From Fistularia commersonii (lineage: Eukaryota > Chordata > Actinopteri > Syngnathiformes > Fistulariidae): 64,000 nt of DNA. The translations under genes and the position numbers were made by a program. The stretch's first letter is position 1; each line of letters opens with the position of its first letter. This document shows, in pieces, positions 34,517 to 45,596 of this stretch. The stretch covers positions 9,878,501 through 9,942,500 of the forward strand of contig JBBMNZ010000035.1 in the NCBI GenBank assembly GCA_037954325.1. Reading direction: 5' to 3'. The notes under the pieces were generated by a model. The model was not told where the DNA came from, ran no database searches, and saw nothing but the letters and a program-made list of their open reading frames with translations.

Positions 34517-36273
34517 CTTCTCACTCTCTCTAAGATCCTGTTGAATAATCTAGTCAGAAAATCTACCGCTGCCTCTCCTAGACACTTCCACACCTCCACA
34601 GGTATATCATCAGGACCAACTGCTTTTCCACTCTTCACCCTCTTCAATGCCTTCCTCACTTCATTTTTACTAATTTTTCCTACTTTGTGGTCTACGATAA
34701 TCACCTCTTCTACCCTTGCCTCTCTTTCATTTTCCACATTCATCAGCTCTTCAAAGTACTCTTTCCATCTTCCCATCACTCTTCTAGCATCTGTCAATAC
34801 ATTTCCCTCTCTGTCCTTTATCACCCGGACCTGTTGTACATCCTTTCCATCTTTATCTCTCTGTTTCGCCAACCTGTATAGATCATTCTCACCCTCCTTA
34901 CTATCCAACCGAGCATACAAGTCATCATACGCCCTTTGTTTTGCCTTTGCTACCTCTATCTTTACCTTTCGCCGCACCTCCCTGAACTCCTGTCTGTTCT
35001 CTTCAGTCCTCTCAGTATCCCACTTCTTTTTCGCTAACCGCTTTCTCTGTATACACTCCTGCACTTCCTCATTCCACCACCAAGTCTCCTTATCTACTTT
35101 CCCTCCAGATGACACACCAAGTACTCTTCTACCTGTCTCCCTGATAACACTAGCTGTTGTTGTCCAATCATCTGGAAGCTCACCCTGACCACCCAGACCC
35201 TTTCTCAATTCCTCCCTGAAAACCATGCAACACTCCTCCCTTTTCAGCTTCCACCATTTTGTCCTCTGCTCTGCCTTTGTCCTCTTCATCTTCCTTGTCA
35301 CCAGAGTCATCCTACAAACCACCATCCTATGCTGTCTGGCTACACTCTTACCTACAACTACTTTGCAGTCACTGATCTCTTTCAGGTTACCTCGTCTATA
35401 CAAGATGTAGTCTACCTGCGTGCTCCTACCTCCGCTCTTATAAGTTACCCTATGTTCCTGTTTTTTCTGGAAAAAGGTGTTCACTACAGCCATTTCCATC
35501 CTTTTTGCAAAATCTACCACCATCTGTCCCTCGGCATTCCTATCCTGGATACCAAATCTGCCCATCACTTCTTCATCCCCTCTATTGCCTTCACCGACAT
35601 GTCCATTGAAGTCTGCACCAATGACCACCCTCTCATTTCTGGGAATATTCTGCATCACTTCATCTAACTCATTCCAGAACTTCTCCTTCTCTTCAGATTC
35701 ACATCCCACCTGCGGGGCATAGCCACTAACAACATTGAGCATCACACCTTCGATTTCCAGTTTCAGACTCATAAGTCTATCTGACATTCTTTTCACCTCT
35801 AGGACGTTCCTAACAAACTCCTCCTTCAAGATAACTCCTACTCCATTTCTCTTCTTGTCAGTACCATAATAGTACAACTTAAAGCCTGCTCCTAAGCCTC
35901 TAGCCTTACTACCTTTCCACCTGGTCTCCTGGACACACAGTATATCCACCTTCCTTCTCTGCATCATGTCCACCAACTCTCTACCTTTTCCTGTCATAGT
36001 CCCAACATTCAAAGTCCCTACTCTCAGTCCCAGGCTCTTTCCTTTCCTCCTCTCTCTCTGCTTCCAAACACGCACTCCTCTTCTTCTTGTTCTTGTTCTT
36101 CGACCCACAGTAGCCCAATTTCCATTAGTACCCTGTAGGCCATCAGTACCAATGGCGGTCGTTGTTAACCCGGTCCGCGACCGATCCGGTATGGTATAGT
36201 TTTGGTTGTCTCGCATATTTGGTTTTGGCAAAAGTTTTACGCCGGATGCCCTTCCTGACGCAACCCTCTGCAT
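34489..36273 (-). CDS. RTE LINE endonuclease and linker ORF (594 aa)
   Basis: AP-endonuclease motifs appear in order: RVGTLNVGTMTGKGRELVDM, DILCVQETRWKG, VSGYAPQVG, VVIGADFNGHVG, YKSGGRSTQVDYIL and SVARQHRMVVCRMTL. A basic helical linker follows (RKRLAKKKWDTERTEENRQE, AKAKQRAYDDLYARL), then the start of RT (KSGKAVGPDDIPVEVWKCLG). The frame leaves the RT reading after FNRILE, at a GA-repeat slip near 34,525. The first Met at 36273 may lie in the leader rather than at the true start. Confidence 0.88.
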   Translation of the reverse strand: MQRVASGRASGVKLLPKPNMRDNQNYTIPDRSRTGLTTTAIGTDGLQGTNGNWATVGRRTRTRRRGVRVWKQRERRKGKSLGLRVGTLNVGTMTGKGRELVDMMQRRKVDILCVQETRWKGSKARGLGAGFKLYYYGTDKKRNGVGVILKEEFVRNVLEVKRMSDRLMSLKLEIEGVMLNVVSGYAPQVGCESEEKEKFWNELDEVMQNIPRNERVVIGADFNGHVGEGNRGDEEVMGRFGIQDRNAEGQMVVDFAKRMEMAVVNTFFQKKQEHRVTYKSGGRSTQVDYILYRRGNLKEISDCKVVVGKSVARQHRMVVCRMTLVTRKMKRTKAEQRTKWWKLKREECCMVFREELRKGLGGQGELPDDWTTTASVIRETGRRVLGVSSGGKVDKETWWWNEEVQECIQRKRLAKKKWDTERTEENRQEFREVRRKVKIEVAKAKQRAYDDLYARLDSKEGENDLYRLAKQRDKDGKDVQQVRVIKDREGNVLTDARRVMGRWKEYFEELMNVENEREARVEEVIIVDHKVGKISKNEVRKALKRVKSGKAVGPDDIPVEVWKCLGEAAVDFLTRLFNRILERVRRCLKNGDKV

Positions 36274-36370
36274 TTATCCGGGCTTGGGACCGGCACAGGG
36301 AGACACTGCTCCGTGTCCCCCCAAGGCAGGCTTGGAGAGACACAGGCCAGTGCTGCCCTGAGGCTGCATT

Positions 36371-36385
36371 AGGAGTACAATGAGA
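36371..36385. repeat. Target-site duplication, right copy (15 bp)
   Basis: Identical to 33168-33182. Confidence 0.93.
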
Positions 36386-36565
36386 CACAGCTGAGGTAAA
36401 GATGGAGGTAGCAAAGGCAAAACAAAGGGCGTACGATGACTTGTATGCTCGGTTGGACAGTAAAGATGGAGAGAATTATTTATCCGCGTTGGCAAGACAG
36501 AGAGTTAGAGATGGAAAGGATGTACAGCAGATGTATCGATAGATGCTAGAAGAGTGATGGAGGAA

Positions 36566-36866
36566 ATTATTTATTCGGTTGGGACAGTGCATGTTAATGA
36601 ACACACATGAGACATGCATGTAAACACACCACTCTGGATTGTAGCCATGGGCTAATTTGCATCCGTCGTCCCACAGTTGTGCTCACAAACACACTCTCAT
36701 TCATCCTGACCTATTATACATGTTTCTAGTGGTAGGGGAAACCGGAGTACCCAGAGGAAACCTACGCAGACACGGGGAGAACATGCAAACTCCACACAAA
36801 AAGGCCTGAGACCGGGACCTTCTAGCTGGGAAGCACAAATATTAACCGCTGCGCGACCATGCTGCA
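36566..36866 (-). mobile_element. SINE-like fish repeat, copy 2 (nested in RTE)
   Basis: Antisense tRNA-like head (ttaaccgctgcgcgaccatg at the right edge), body with ccggagtacccagaggaaac, cgcagacacggggagaac and atgcaaactccacac, and an A/T tail at the left (aattatttattcggttggg). It interrupts the RTE reading between agaagagtgatgg and ggaaagatgaaaag. Confidence 0.75.
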
Positions 36867-37150
36867 TCATGGAAAGATGAAAAGACTACTTTGAAGAGCC
36901 GATCAAGAAGAGTAGACTATTGTAGACCACACAGTAGCAGAGATTAGTAAAAGTGAAGTGAGGATGAAGAGTGGAAAGGCAGTTGGTCCTGATGATATAC
37001 CTGTGGTGGTATGGACATGTCCGGGAGAGGCAGTGGTAGAGTGTCTGGCTAGATTAGACAGCTGTGTCACTATACAGATGGAAGATGAGTTTTCTGACGT
37101 CTGTGCTTGTTTTAAGTAAAATGATTCATCATTTAATCTTATGTCAAGTA

Positions 37151-37223
37151 ATGGTCGTAGCATAATGACTTAGCACAGCAAGAAGGTTCCTGGTTTGATT
37201 TCAACTGAGGCCTTTTTGTGTGC
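37151..37223 (+). mobile_element. SINE head fragment, copy 3
   Basis: tagcacagcaagaaggttcc, tggtttgatttcaactg and ggcctttttgtgtg read as the plus-strand head (box B-like ggtttgatttc) of the repeat found antisense at 36,566-36,866. Confidence 0.55.
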
Positions 37224-39138
37224 AGGATGAATTGTACAGACAATATATTAATTTATTGGTAAGCTACCAAACCATACTGGGCACTGCTGTCCTCACCCAG
37301 GCAAAACAATGGTTTGATGGTTTGAGAGGGGAGTAAAGTTCCGCATAAAGTATCTAATGTGAACCGGGCTCAAAGAGAAAGCAAATCCTAATTGGCGTAA
37401 CCTAAATGACCAGTCAGTGTTAGTGTAGTTAGGCAAGGCTTCTGCTGCAAGAGAGCATAAACGTGTCAACCCACTCTCACCCACCCGCACTTTTGTGTCG
37501 GAGTGGAGTGGTGAGTGCAGAAAACTGTTCTCAGACACTTTTTTTCCTTTGGTTGCCTTCAATTTTGCACGGAAGCTCATTCAAGAGCAGAAAATGTAGT
37601 GTTATCACGGTGACTGCGTGAACAGTTTTCTCACTTTATTAAAAAGGATCATCTCAACTAAACAGTCAACAATCAAAAATGTGAGTAATTGTTCAAGTTC
37701 AGAATGGATGGCAACATAATAATTCATTCATTCATTCATTCATTCATTCATTCGTTATCTATACTACTTATCCTTCAGTCAGGGACATGGGAGTGCTGGA
37801 GCCTATCCCAGCTGTCATAGGGCACCCCTTCGATTCTCTTTTACAAAACTGCCTCCCTGCTTTTTGTCCATTGCCATATATTTTGTTTTTTACCCTCCCC
37901 TAACACACCAGCTGTTGACATATGCCTTGATATATTGCCTTAATTCCCAATTAAAAGGAGTTGATTTTCCCTCTTGGCGCTCATCCTGTAGAAACAAGTG
38001 TTACTTCGATGCCTTTGCTTTACTTACCTCTACCATTGTGTCTCTTGAGAGAGATCCTTCCTCAAAAATGAGTACCAACATGACATTTGTATTTTGAATG
38101 ATCTGGAAATGGCCATATTGTATTGACAGAAAATACAATAAATAAATGAGACAATAAAAGAGAATATATACACTTGCGACAAACCACTGGAAAGAGTCTT
38201 TCTTTTATGGAGTCTTTTGAATCTCAGCATCATGGTTTGTTGGGAAAATCAGGGTGACACTTGGTCTTGCTATACCCAGTGGCCTCCGGCGTCCACTTGT
38301 AGTTGGGCTTTTTTAGCCCTTTTGGAATAAATGTCTTACATGACTTCCTTTTGTCTGAATTTGATTTTGCCTTCATGTTTTTTTATGTTCTAAGACTGCA
38401 TTGATGTCCAGTTCAGATTTTAGTTCCTATTTTTTCCCAATTTTGACACTTCTTGAGATCCACTTTGAAAGTCATATTTATTATCTTTATCTGAGTCACA
38501 TTGAATAGTTTTGAGTACATTTTTCTTTGGAAGGCTCACAAGCCATGTACAGTTTAGGACCCACACTCACACCTGGAAGCAGTCTAGAACCAAGGACACA
38601 GATTTCAGCCAAATTTTCCCCAGGATTCACTGTCGAGGAAAGGTGGTGCCAGCCAGCAAAAAGTAAGGACAGTGGCCTCATAGGCACAGAAGTCAGTTTG
38701 ACTGTGATCGATGACAGCTCACATCATATCCACTCACAGACAACCAAAAACATTAGAATCTTTGAGCAGATTCAGTTGGGTGGTGTTTACCAATCCAGCT
38801 GCTGACATGTAGCCAGCAGCCAATGAAAAAGAGTAGGAGGGACACAGGAAATAGCATCAGAACCCAAAGATGACAGGAATTAGCAAGAATAACAAAACAA
38901 TGATGGCTAACAATGAAGAAGGGAGAATGGAATGAATAGCACAAAAACAGTGACAGCGAGCTATTTGTTGTCCATGTTTGTTTCCCCTCTTGATCAGGGA
39001 TGAGCAAACATTTTTGCTGCAGGGCCTCATTTTGTTTTTCAACCTTTCAACCTTTATTAGATTAGGTGAAAAATTAGAGCATAAAGTATGTAAAGTACAT
39101 GATGTCTGTTTCCCTTGTCCTACTTTTCAATTATCAAA
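37224..39138. other. Intergenic sequence with one short repeat
   Basis: No coding features. Positions 37721-37830 contain (TTCA)n followed by gttatctatactacttatcc and ggagcctatcccagctgtca, a tail fragment of the SINE-like family seen at 28,241 and 48,825. The remainder is unremarkable. Confidence 0.6.
37721..37830 (-). repeat. SINE-like repeat tail with (TTCA)n, copy 4
   Basis: Eight TTCA units then the conserved ctggagcctatcccagc module. The head is absent. Confidence 0.65.
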
Positions 39139-39376
39139 ATCATAAATGAATAATCATTTATCTTTTACATATCCCTCGTGGGGAAATTTGTTCTCTGCAA
39201 TGAACCCATCATGAATGAACCATGAGCAGTAGGCCATCGTCCACCAGCGCCAGGGGAGCAGTTAGGGGTTCAGTGTCTTTCTCAACAACACTTTGATACA
39301 CTAGGAGGAGCTGGGAATCCAACCAGGATCGGTTCTAATGACAATTGCTCTACCTCCTGTATCATGCCGCCCCCAA
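39139..39376 (-). mobile_element. tRNA-derived SINE with L2-like tail, copy 2
   Basis: Aligns along most of its length with 19577-19788: shared blocks aacccatcatg, gcgccaggggagcag, ctcaacaacactttga, acactaggagga, gggaatccaaccagga and ttgctctacctcctg. Same antisense orientation relative to the window. It retains the middle segment missing from the first copy. Confidence 0.75.
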
Positions 39377-40116
39377 ACCTCAGTGTCTTCCTATCAGCTA
39401 ACGGAGGGTTTTTGGATGACAAGTTGCCATAATAGTTAGATGCTTAATTCTGTATTCTTTCCTCATAGAAACACTTTTCTGACCAATGAGAATGGAACTT
39501 CAGAGGCATTAGAAAAGGACTGCTGTAACTGTGGTGCGCTGGTAGTACTAATAGGGTAACTCATATTAGTGCATCACAAATTCAAAGATAGATATTCTGT
39601 TTTCTCAGACTCTTGAAGAAAGACATACCTCTCTTTTCTCTTTCACCTTCGTATGCTGCGTATGGGGTAGGTCGCCTTTTGAAGCCCTCTGATGCTCACT
39701 TGCTCAGAGATACTGGAAGCAGCAGTGTGTAGAGGGATTGATTGTTTTCTGTGTGTGGGTGTCATCAAAGCTTTGGCATGTTTCCCTCCTTCAAAAGCAC
39801 TGCCACGAAACGCTTCACCTTCCTATATCCTGCCAATATGTTGTGCTTCTGGTCATATTTGTAGTCAAAAGTAAGAAGTAAAATTTTATTGCAGCCCCTT
39901 TCCCAGAAACAACCAGATGTTGAATCCTGTTGAATTTGAATATGCCAGAATGGTTAAGACTGTAAGTAGAAGATAAATTAGGAGGGACGAGCACTGAACG
40001 CAGAGCAACATTTTTTTCTATGTCTTTATTTGTTTGTAATTTAACTATTGGGTGCCCTTCTCTCACTCTCTTTCCACTCCAACCAGTTGAGACAGAAGGC
40101 CACCCATATCGAGCTT

Positions 40117-40395
40117 GGATAAAGCAACTTACCCTTGGATAAAGCAATATTCCCATGGATAAAGCAATGTTCCCTTTGGGATCAATAAAATCATTCTGAT
40201 TCTTATTCCAATTCTGGATCTGTCCAAGGTTTCTGCCCTTTAAAGGACAGTTTTCCCTCACCACTTTCACTAGAGCTCGCTCCTGGGAGGAATGTTAGGT
40301 TTCTGAAAATCATTTTAGAGTGTGGTCCGGACCTGCTTTTTGTGTCCAGCGTCATGAAACAACTGTGTTGTGATTTGGTGCTATATAAATAGAAT
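40117..40395 (+). repeat. Short tandem duplication plus dispersed teleost repeat
   Basis: The unit tggataaagcaa occurs three times at 40,117-40,170, the last joined to ttccctttgggatcaataaa, an L2-like 3' end. Positions 40,205-40,395 then match a very common teleost repeat (ggtttctgccctttaaagga, gagctcgctcctgggagg, tgatttggtgctatataaat). Confidence 0.6.
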
Positions 40396-41204
40396 TTCAG
40401 TTGGCGTGACTTTTGAGATTTTGAAATCAACACAGGAAACATGCATCTATTCATTTGTTCTCAATTAGATTTAAGCAAGTATGCAAGTATGTTGTATAAT
40501 GGTAATACATTGAGTGAAGAAAACTTTTCAGAGTCTAAATATTATAGTATACTATAGACTCTTAGTAATGGACAATTTGGCAGTGGGTGCACAATACATC
40601 AACTGGAAGGTAATGTTGGTAGATCCCATGCCAATCAAAGTCTGTCATCCATCCCCCAGAATGGCACTTGCCGGACTGAAAGTGCAGGACAGCCAATCTA
40701 AGATCTCATTTTTTTCTGACACAAGAGTCACCCTGCCTGTGCAGTAAACCATGCCAAAGCAATTGCAAATTCCAGTGAGCTATCAGCAAGTCAGCCTTTC
40801 AAATGATTTCTTCTGAAGAAAGGGTAAAAAACGATTGAGGGAGCGAAATTTGTAAGAAGCCCAAAACCAAAATTCCTGCAGGGATTTCGAGAGCTCTGTT
40901 CAGAGATAAAGTTGTTTCTTTTTCTTGCAAAACATGCAGAATGCAATCAACTCATAGACGGCATTTTTAACTGATCTGAACAACATGTTGAAGAAAAAGG
41001 AAAAAATGAAACTGAGGTCGACATGATCATGCTTTCAAACAAAAATGGCAAATCAGTACTCAAAGCTGCAATGCTACAATTTGGGTAATTTCAAACCTGG
41101 AGGCACAAGACTTGTTCAACAGAGCTTGTGTCATGCTTTCAAGACTTTCAGTTACCTGAGCCAGTTGCTACATTTATGTGCTCCCCATTTAGGGAAGATA
41201 TTAA

Positions 41205-41300
41205 GTTTCAAGATTCAAAGCATTTATTGCCACATGTACGGTGTAGAAACAAGTTTCCCTATACAGTGAAATTCCTACTTTGCTGTCCACAGTGCATTGG
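41205..41300 (-). repeat. Dispersed repeat fragment (caagattcaa family), copy 1
   Basis: tttcaagattcaaagcattt, attgccacatgt and atacagtgaaattcctactt belong to a short element also seen at 56,693-56,756. The class is unknown; it resembles LINE or SINE 3' ends of teleosts. Confidence 0.5.
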
Positions 41301-43164
41301 GATATATGCTGGTAGAAGAGTGTAAACATTGTTATAAATATGATTAAAGATATGAATGTGAACATTGCAAAAGAACAGTAAGTAGAATACAGTGCAATAA
41401 GACGTTTGCAATGTAAAATGTAAAGACATTTCTTTCTTATTATCTCTCCAGCAATACATTTGCAATGCACTCTTACCACTCTTTATTGCATGTCAGGCAT
41501 CTTTCTTGACTTTTTTACCCATATCTTTTTCTAGCACCCCCCAGAATTGGTTTTGTCTGTTGACTGTACCAGTGTTGATGCTGAGATGGCAGTCCTGCAT
41601 GACTATATGAATGTGTCAAGTGTTATATTGAAATAATGTTGGAGCGTCTGTAGCATTGATGTTCTTGATCAAATATACAATTGGATCCCGAAGAGCAAAT
41701 CTTTTCAATATTCCAAATACACCCCCAAACATAACCAGGTAGTAAGCAATGTGGAGAATAAGGTATATTCCTGTGGAGTAATATAGCGAAACGACATATT
41801 GAACTCTCGCAGTTTATGCAGGATCAATCCCTTGACCGGAATCTATGGGATTTAAGTGGAAGATTCACATTTATGGGATGGAGGCCAGAATATCTGGATA
41901 ATCATCTTGGCTGGCATTACATGTGATTCTTTAATTCAACGAAACCTTCTAATATTTGAAATGATCAATTCAGGGCAGGTAGGTGTAGGGATATCCCACT
42001 TATTTCTCCATTACTAACAGGGCTAATTTCAAGATGATATAGAGAAATACTCCTTAGTGTTATTGTGGTATAATGAGTTTCCTGTAGGTCTCCTCACTGT
42101 TGGGATCACCTCAGTGCTTCAAAGAATGAGATTTAGTGAGGCCTTAGTGTCCTGAGATATTCCTCAAAGATCTGAAGTAGTTATAGGCTTAATTTAAACT
42201 GAAAGTGAGGATGCTTTGCATCTCCATGTGTAGTTGCCGTTGGTTTCTGTATGCTTATTGCAACTGAGGCTACTTATTCTATCAGTTCAGCAAGATTCAC
42301 ATTCCTCCTCCATCTTCTCTGCAGTCCGCCTGTCTCTGCCTCTTCCCTTAGAGAGTGCTTTGTCACTCCCGCTCTTCGCTCCCCTCAGAAGTATCTTGGC
42401 TAATATAGCATGTGATTCGATTGTACCCATTCCTTGTGATTGTGTAACTTTGCCTCTCGCTCCATTTAGTTGCCAAAATCGAAGTGCAACCCAGTGAACT
42501 GATACAGAAAGGGCTTAATGTGTTTCAGCAGACTGTTTTCAACAGGCGGCTGGAGTCTCAAACTGGTGACAGCTTAGCTCGTCAGTAATACTTTGATGCC
42601 TTGCTGAACAAAATGAACATCAATGGGGGTTTGCAAGTGTCAATGCCAGATTTCAAGCTTTCTGCACACTCCACACCCGATGCATGTCAGTGAATGCCCA
42701 AATTCTTAACTGCACCCATTGTGAATTTTTGTTCGATGCAACTATGAAAAAATAACCAGGTGCTGTGCCAAAATGTTTCAACCCTGGGTAAAATTAATCG
42801 TTTATATCAGGGAACAGATATCAAGGTAATTTAAATGTTGTTTTTCCATTTTCTTTAATCCCTCAAAAGGCTAAATCACATCTTTCTTTTTCAAAAATGA
42901 TTATTAGCTTACACACTGCTGAACAGAAATTACATTGACGGAGAAGATGGCGTTTCCAGCTTTCACTAAGTACAAATACAACAATGGTATGATTCACTGA
43001 GGGCAAAAAACATGGAACACCTCTGCAAAAATATCTAAAAGGTTTAGTTGGTAGGCTGCTACAAAGTTGCTCTAAAATATGTTGTTAGATTTGATGTTGA
43101 TTGAATATGATGCAACATTTTTGTGAAAAAAGATTGATTAAATGATTAGGCATTATCACCAGCT
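41301..43164. other. Intergenic sequence, nothing recognised
   Basis: About 1.9 kb without supportable genes or repeats. Confidence 0.55.
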
Positions 43165-44655
43165 GCACAATCTCATTGTCCCTGTTCGCCCTCGCCATGA
43201 ATATGCTGGTGAAGTCTGCAGAAGTAGAGTGCCAAGGCCCACTGTCTAGATCTGGCACCTGAAAGCCACCGATCACAGCATTCATGGATGATCCCACAGT
43301 AACCACAACATCAGTGCCCAGATGTAGATTGCTCCTGCATGGTTTGGATCGACTCATCACTTGGGCAAGAATGAGTTTCAAGCCTGAAAAGTTCAGGTCC
43401 TTGGTCCTTGGTCACAGAGGTGTTCAAGGTCACCTAGGCCAGAGAAGTCCTACTCTACAGAGACTCCGGTGCTGGGAAAGTATCATCAGCAGGTGTGGAG
43501 GTTCGCACAGGAAGAAAGTGGCGAGCCCAGGACGCTGTGGAAAGAGGCGAGGCAAGGCTGCGGCACAGTACCTTAGTGGATACCGTGACCAGAGGTCGTG
43601 CAGGGCTGGGCAGAAACCTTAAGCCTTGCTACAGCAGAGCCAAAGGGAAAGAGAGGCGCAGGCTCATTCAAGATGAGGTTCGAGCAGGGGTGGAAGAGGC
43701 TCGCTTCAGCAGTAATAGGCATGAGCACGCAGGGGACCTGGACCAAGTGGGAGCATGTCACGAGCCGCAAGATCTCCTGGGCTGATCTGTGGAGGGCGGA
43801 GCCACATCATTTCAAGTTCCTCGTACAATATATGTATGATGTCCTCCCAAGCCCCGGTATTCTGTTCACCCGGGGCCTGACAGATTCACCCCAGTGTCAG
43901 CTCTGTCGGAGGAGGGGATCATTAGAACACATCCTCAGCTGTTGGTCAAAGGCCTTGAGAGATGAAGGTACCGCTGGCACCACGACCAGGTCCTGTGGGC
44001 AATAGCAGACACCATTTGCACTGGCATCAACATCAGCAAGGGACAACAGCCAACCAAGAGAGTGATTGCCTTTGTCCGAGCAGGGGAGAAACCTCAACCC
44101 TCCAAGAAGGCACAAGGGGGCCTGCTTTCAACAGCAAGGGACTGGAGGCAGCTGCGTCTCCCGGACAACATCACAGCCATGACACTCCGTCCAGACATAG
44201 TGTTGATGTCAACTTCCAGCAAGCAGGTGGTGCTCCTCAAATTAACAGATCCCTGGGAGGACAGAATGGAGGAAGCCCAGGGGAGGAGGAGAGCAAAATA
44301 CGCAGAGGTTGTGGCTGAGTACCGGATGAACAGTTTGAATGCCCGCTGCAAGCCTATAGAGGTGGGCTGCAGGGGCTTCGCAGGTAGATTCCTACATCGT
44401 GCCCTTGGATTCCTAGGAATTTGCAGATTGCAGAGGTGAAGAGCCACCAAGAACATCTTAGAAGCAGCTGAGAAGGCTTCACGGTGGCTCTGGTTGAGGA
44501 GGGGGGGGGCGTGGCGTAGTGCGCTACATGGACATAAGTCAGGGGACTGACCAACCCCGGCTGGGTCGCCCAAATGAGGGTGAGTGATTAAGACTCGAAA
44601 CACCCAATGATCTCGACCAAGTCACTGAAAATGTGTCCAGGTTGCACCACCAAAT
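43165..44655 (+). mobile_element. LINE with restriction-like endonuclease (Hero/R2/NeSL-like), relic
   Basis: The end of an RT domain (LFALAMNMLVKSAEVEC then AFMDDPTVTTTSV, with the catalytic M-D-D at 43284) is followed by a deletion and by C-terminal blocks GRKWRAQDAVERGEARLRHS and KISWADLWRAEPHHFKFLVQ. Next come a CCHC knuckle (CQLCRRRGSLEHILSC, from 43895) and, after a frameshift, LRPDIVLMSTSSKQVVLLKL (44,187 on). Order CCHC then R-P-D...L-T is the hallmark of restriction-like-endonuclease LINEs, unlike the APE-type L2 and RTE elements. It is broken by frameshifts and a stop before KPPITAFMDD. Confidence 0.7.
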
Positions 44656-44865
44656 GTATTATCGGTGTAATTGAAGATACATACTCACAGACTAATCATT
44701 CTCAAATGTGGATAGCCAACATTGAACAGACTGTAATGGACGTTTTCTGAATTAACATCATACGATGTTGACAGCAAATAATAAATCTTCTGTAAAGGTT
44801 TTCAGGTCAACAGGACAGATTTCATCCTAGCCACTATTGAAACTTGACCAACTCTATCCATGTGG

Positions 44866-44915
44866 AATAAGAATAAGAATAAGAACAACTTTATTTATCC
44901 CGAAGGAAATTGTTG
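44866..44915 (-). repeat. Isolated L2-like LINE 3' tail
   Basis: 44882-44915 is the exact reverse complement (34 of 34 bases) of 31171-31204, the 3' terminus of the L2-like LINE. Its simple-repeat tail is different (GAATAA units at 44866-44883). It is a severely 5'-truncated copy or a SINE that borrowed the tail. Confidence 0.8.
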
Positions 44916-45596
44916 AATACAACCAGAGATCAGTGTTAAAACAGAAAACGGATACTTACGCAAAAGCTAATGTCATGAGTAAGCTTTGTGCTCATTACTT
45001 GTACTCAAGTGGCCAACTGTATAAACATTTCAGGGGAAATTAGGGTTTCCTAACTTGCTGAAGGATACTCCTGGGACGTTCCCCTAGTCATAGCAGTCAA
45101 GGAGCAAACCAGTCACCCACTACTAGCTCTCTTAGAGCTGAGCTGTGCTGTATATCATGAAACGACTGATCCAAGCTTATGCTTTACACGAGGACTAGCA
45201 CATGTCATTGCTAGTTTCTGATCAGCTTGTTCTTTCTGGTGCCCTTCATTTATTCCATTGGAGAATGCACTGTAAGTCATCTGTGCATCTTTGAGAATGT
45301 TGATGCTAAATAATGATAATGATTCCTGGCACACCCATTGACTATTATGTCAGTGTCGAAAATTAACACTCTAAAACTGAGTTTGTTTAACTTGACAACA
45401 CACTGTTTTTTCTTGTCAAATGTTACAATATTTCTACAGTTGCTTGTACAACACAGAAATATTCATACTCTGATTTCATACTCTCTGAATAACCATGCTG
45501 AAAACCCCAAATCAAATGTTGAAATATTAACGAACATGGCTGTTCACAACTGTTTCACATACATTATTATTATAATATGTTCTGTGAGCTGCCACC
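44916..45596. other. Intergenic sequence, nothing recognised
   Basis: About 0.7 kb, AT-rich, with no supportable feature. Confidence 0.55.

Larger units (their letters stand above)
33183..36370 (-). mobile_element. Near-complete RTE-clade LINE (3.19 kb), nested
   Basis: A minus-strand element of 3,188 bp bounded by a perfect 15-bp duplication. The 5' end (right side) has the family leader ggataaatgcagagggttgc, gtcaggaagggcatccgg. The 3' end (left side) reads tggcgacccctaacgagaaa then an (AAG)n tail. It encodes an AP endonuclease and a reverse transcriptase in two frames that overlap by 28 bp. Only one small lesion separates them, so this is the youngest and best-preserved element in the window. 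The RTE assignment is from the EN and RT motif set. Confidence 0.9.
36371..37062 (+). mobile_element. Older RTE-clade LINE, right half (split by a SINE)
   Basis: Continues the plus-strand copy: caaaggcaaaacaaagggcg, gacttgtatgctcggttgg, ggaaaggatgtacagcag, then a SINE (36,566-36,866), then ggcagttggtcctgatgata and tagattagaca. It ends before the RT core, so this old copy is also 3'-truncated. Confidence 0.8.

Noticed and set aside
33014..35188. Long plus-strand open frames (up to 257 codons) across the RTE element
   Set aside because: They are antisense shadows of the endonuclease and RT frames; the minus-strand reading has all the domain motifs.
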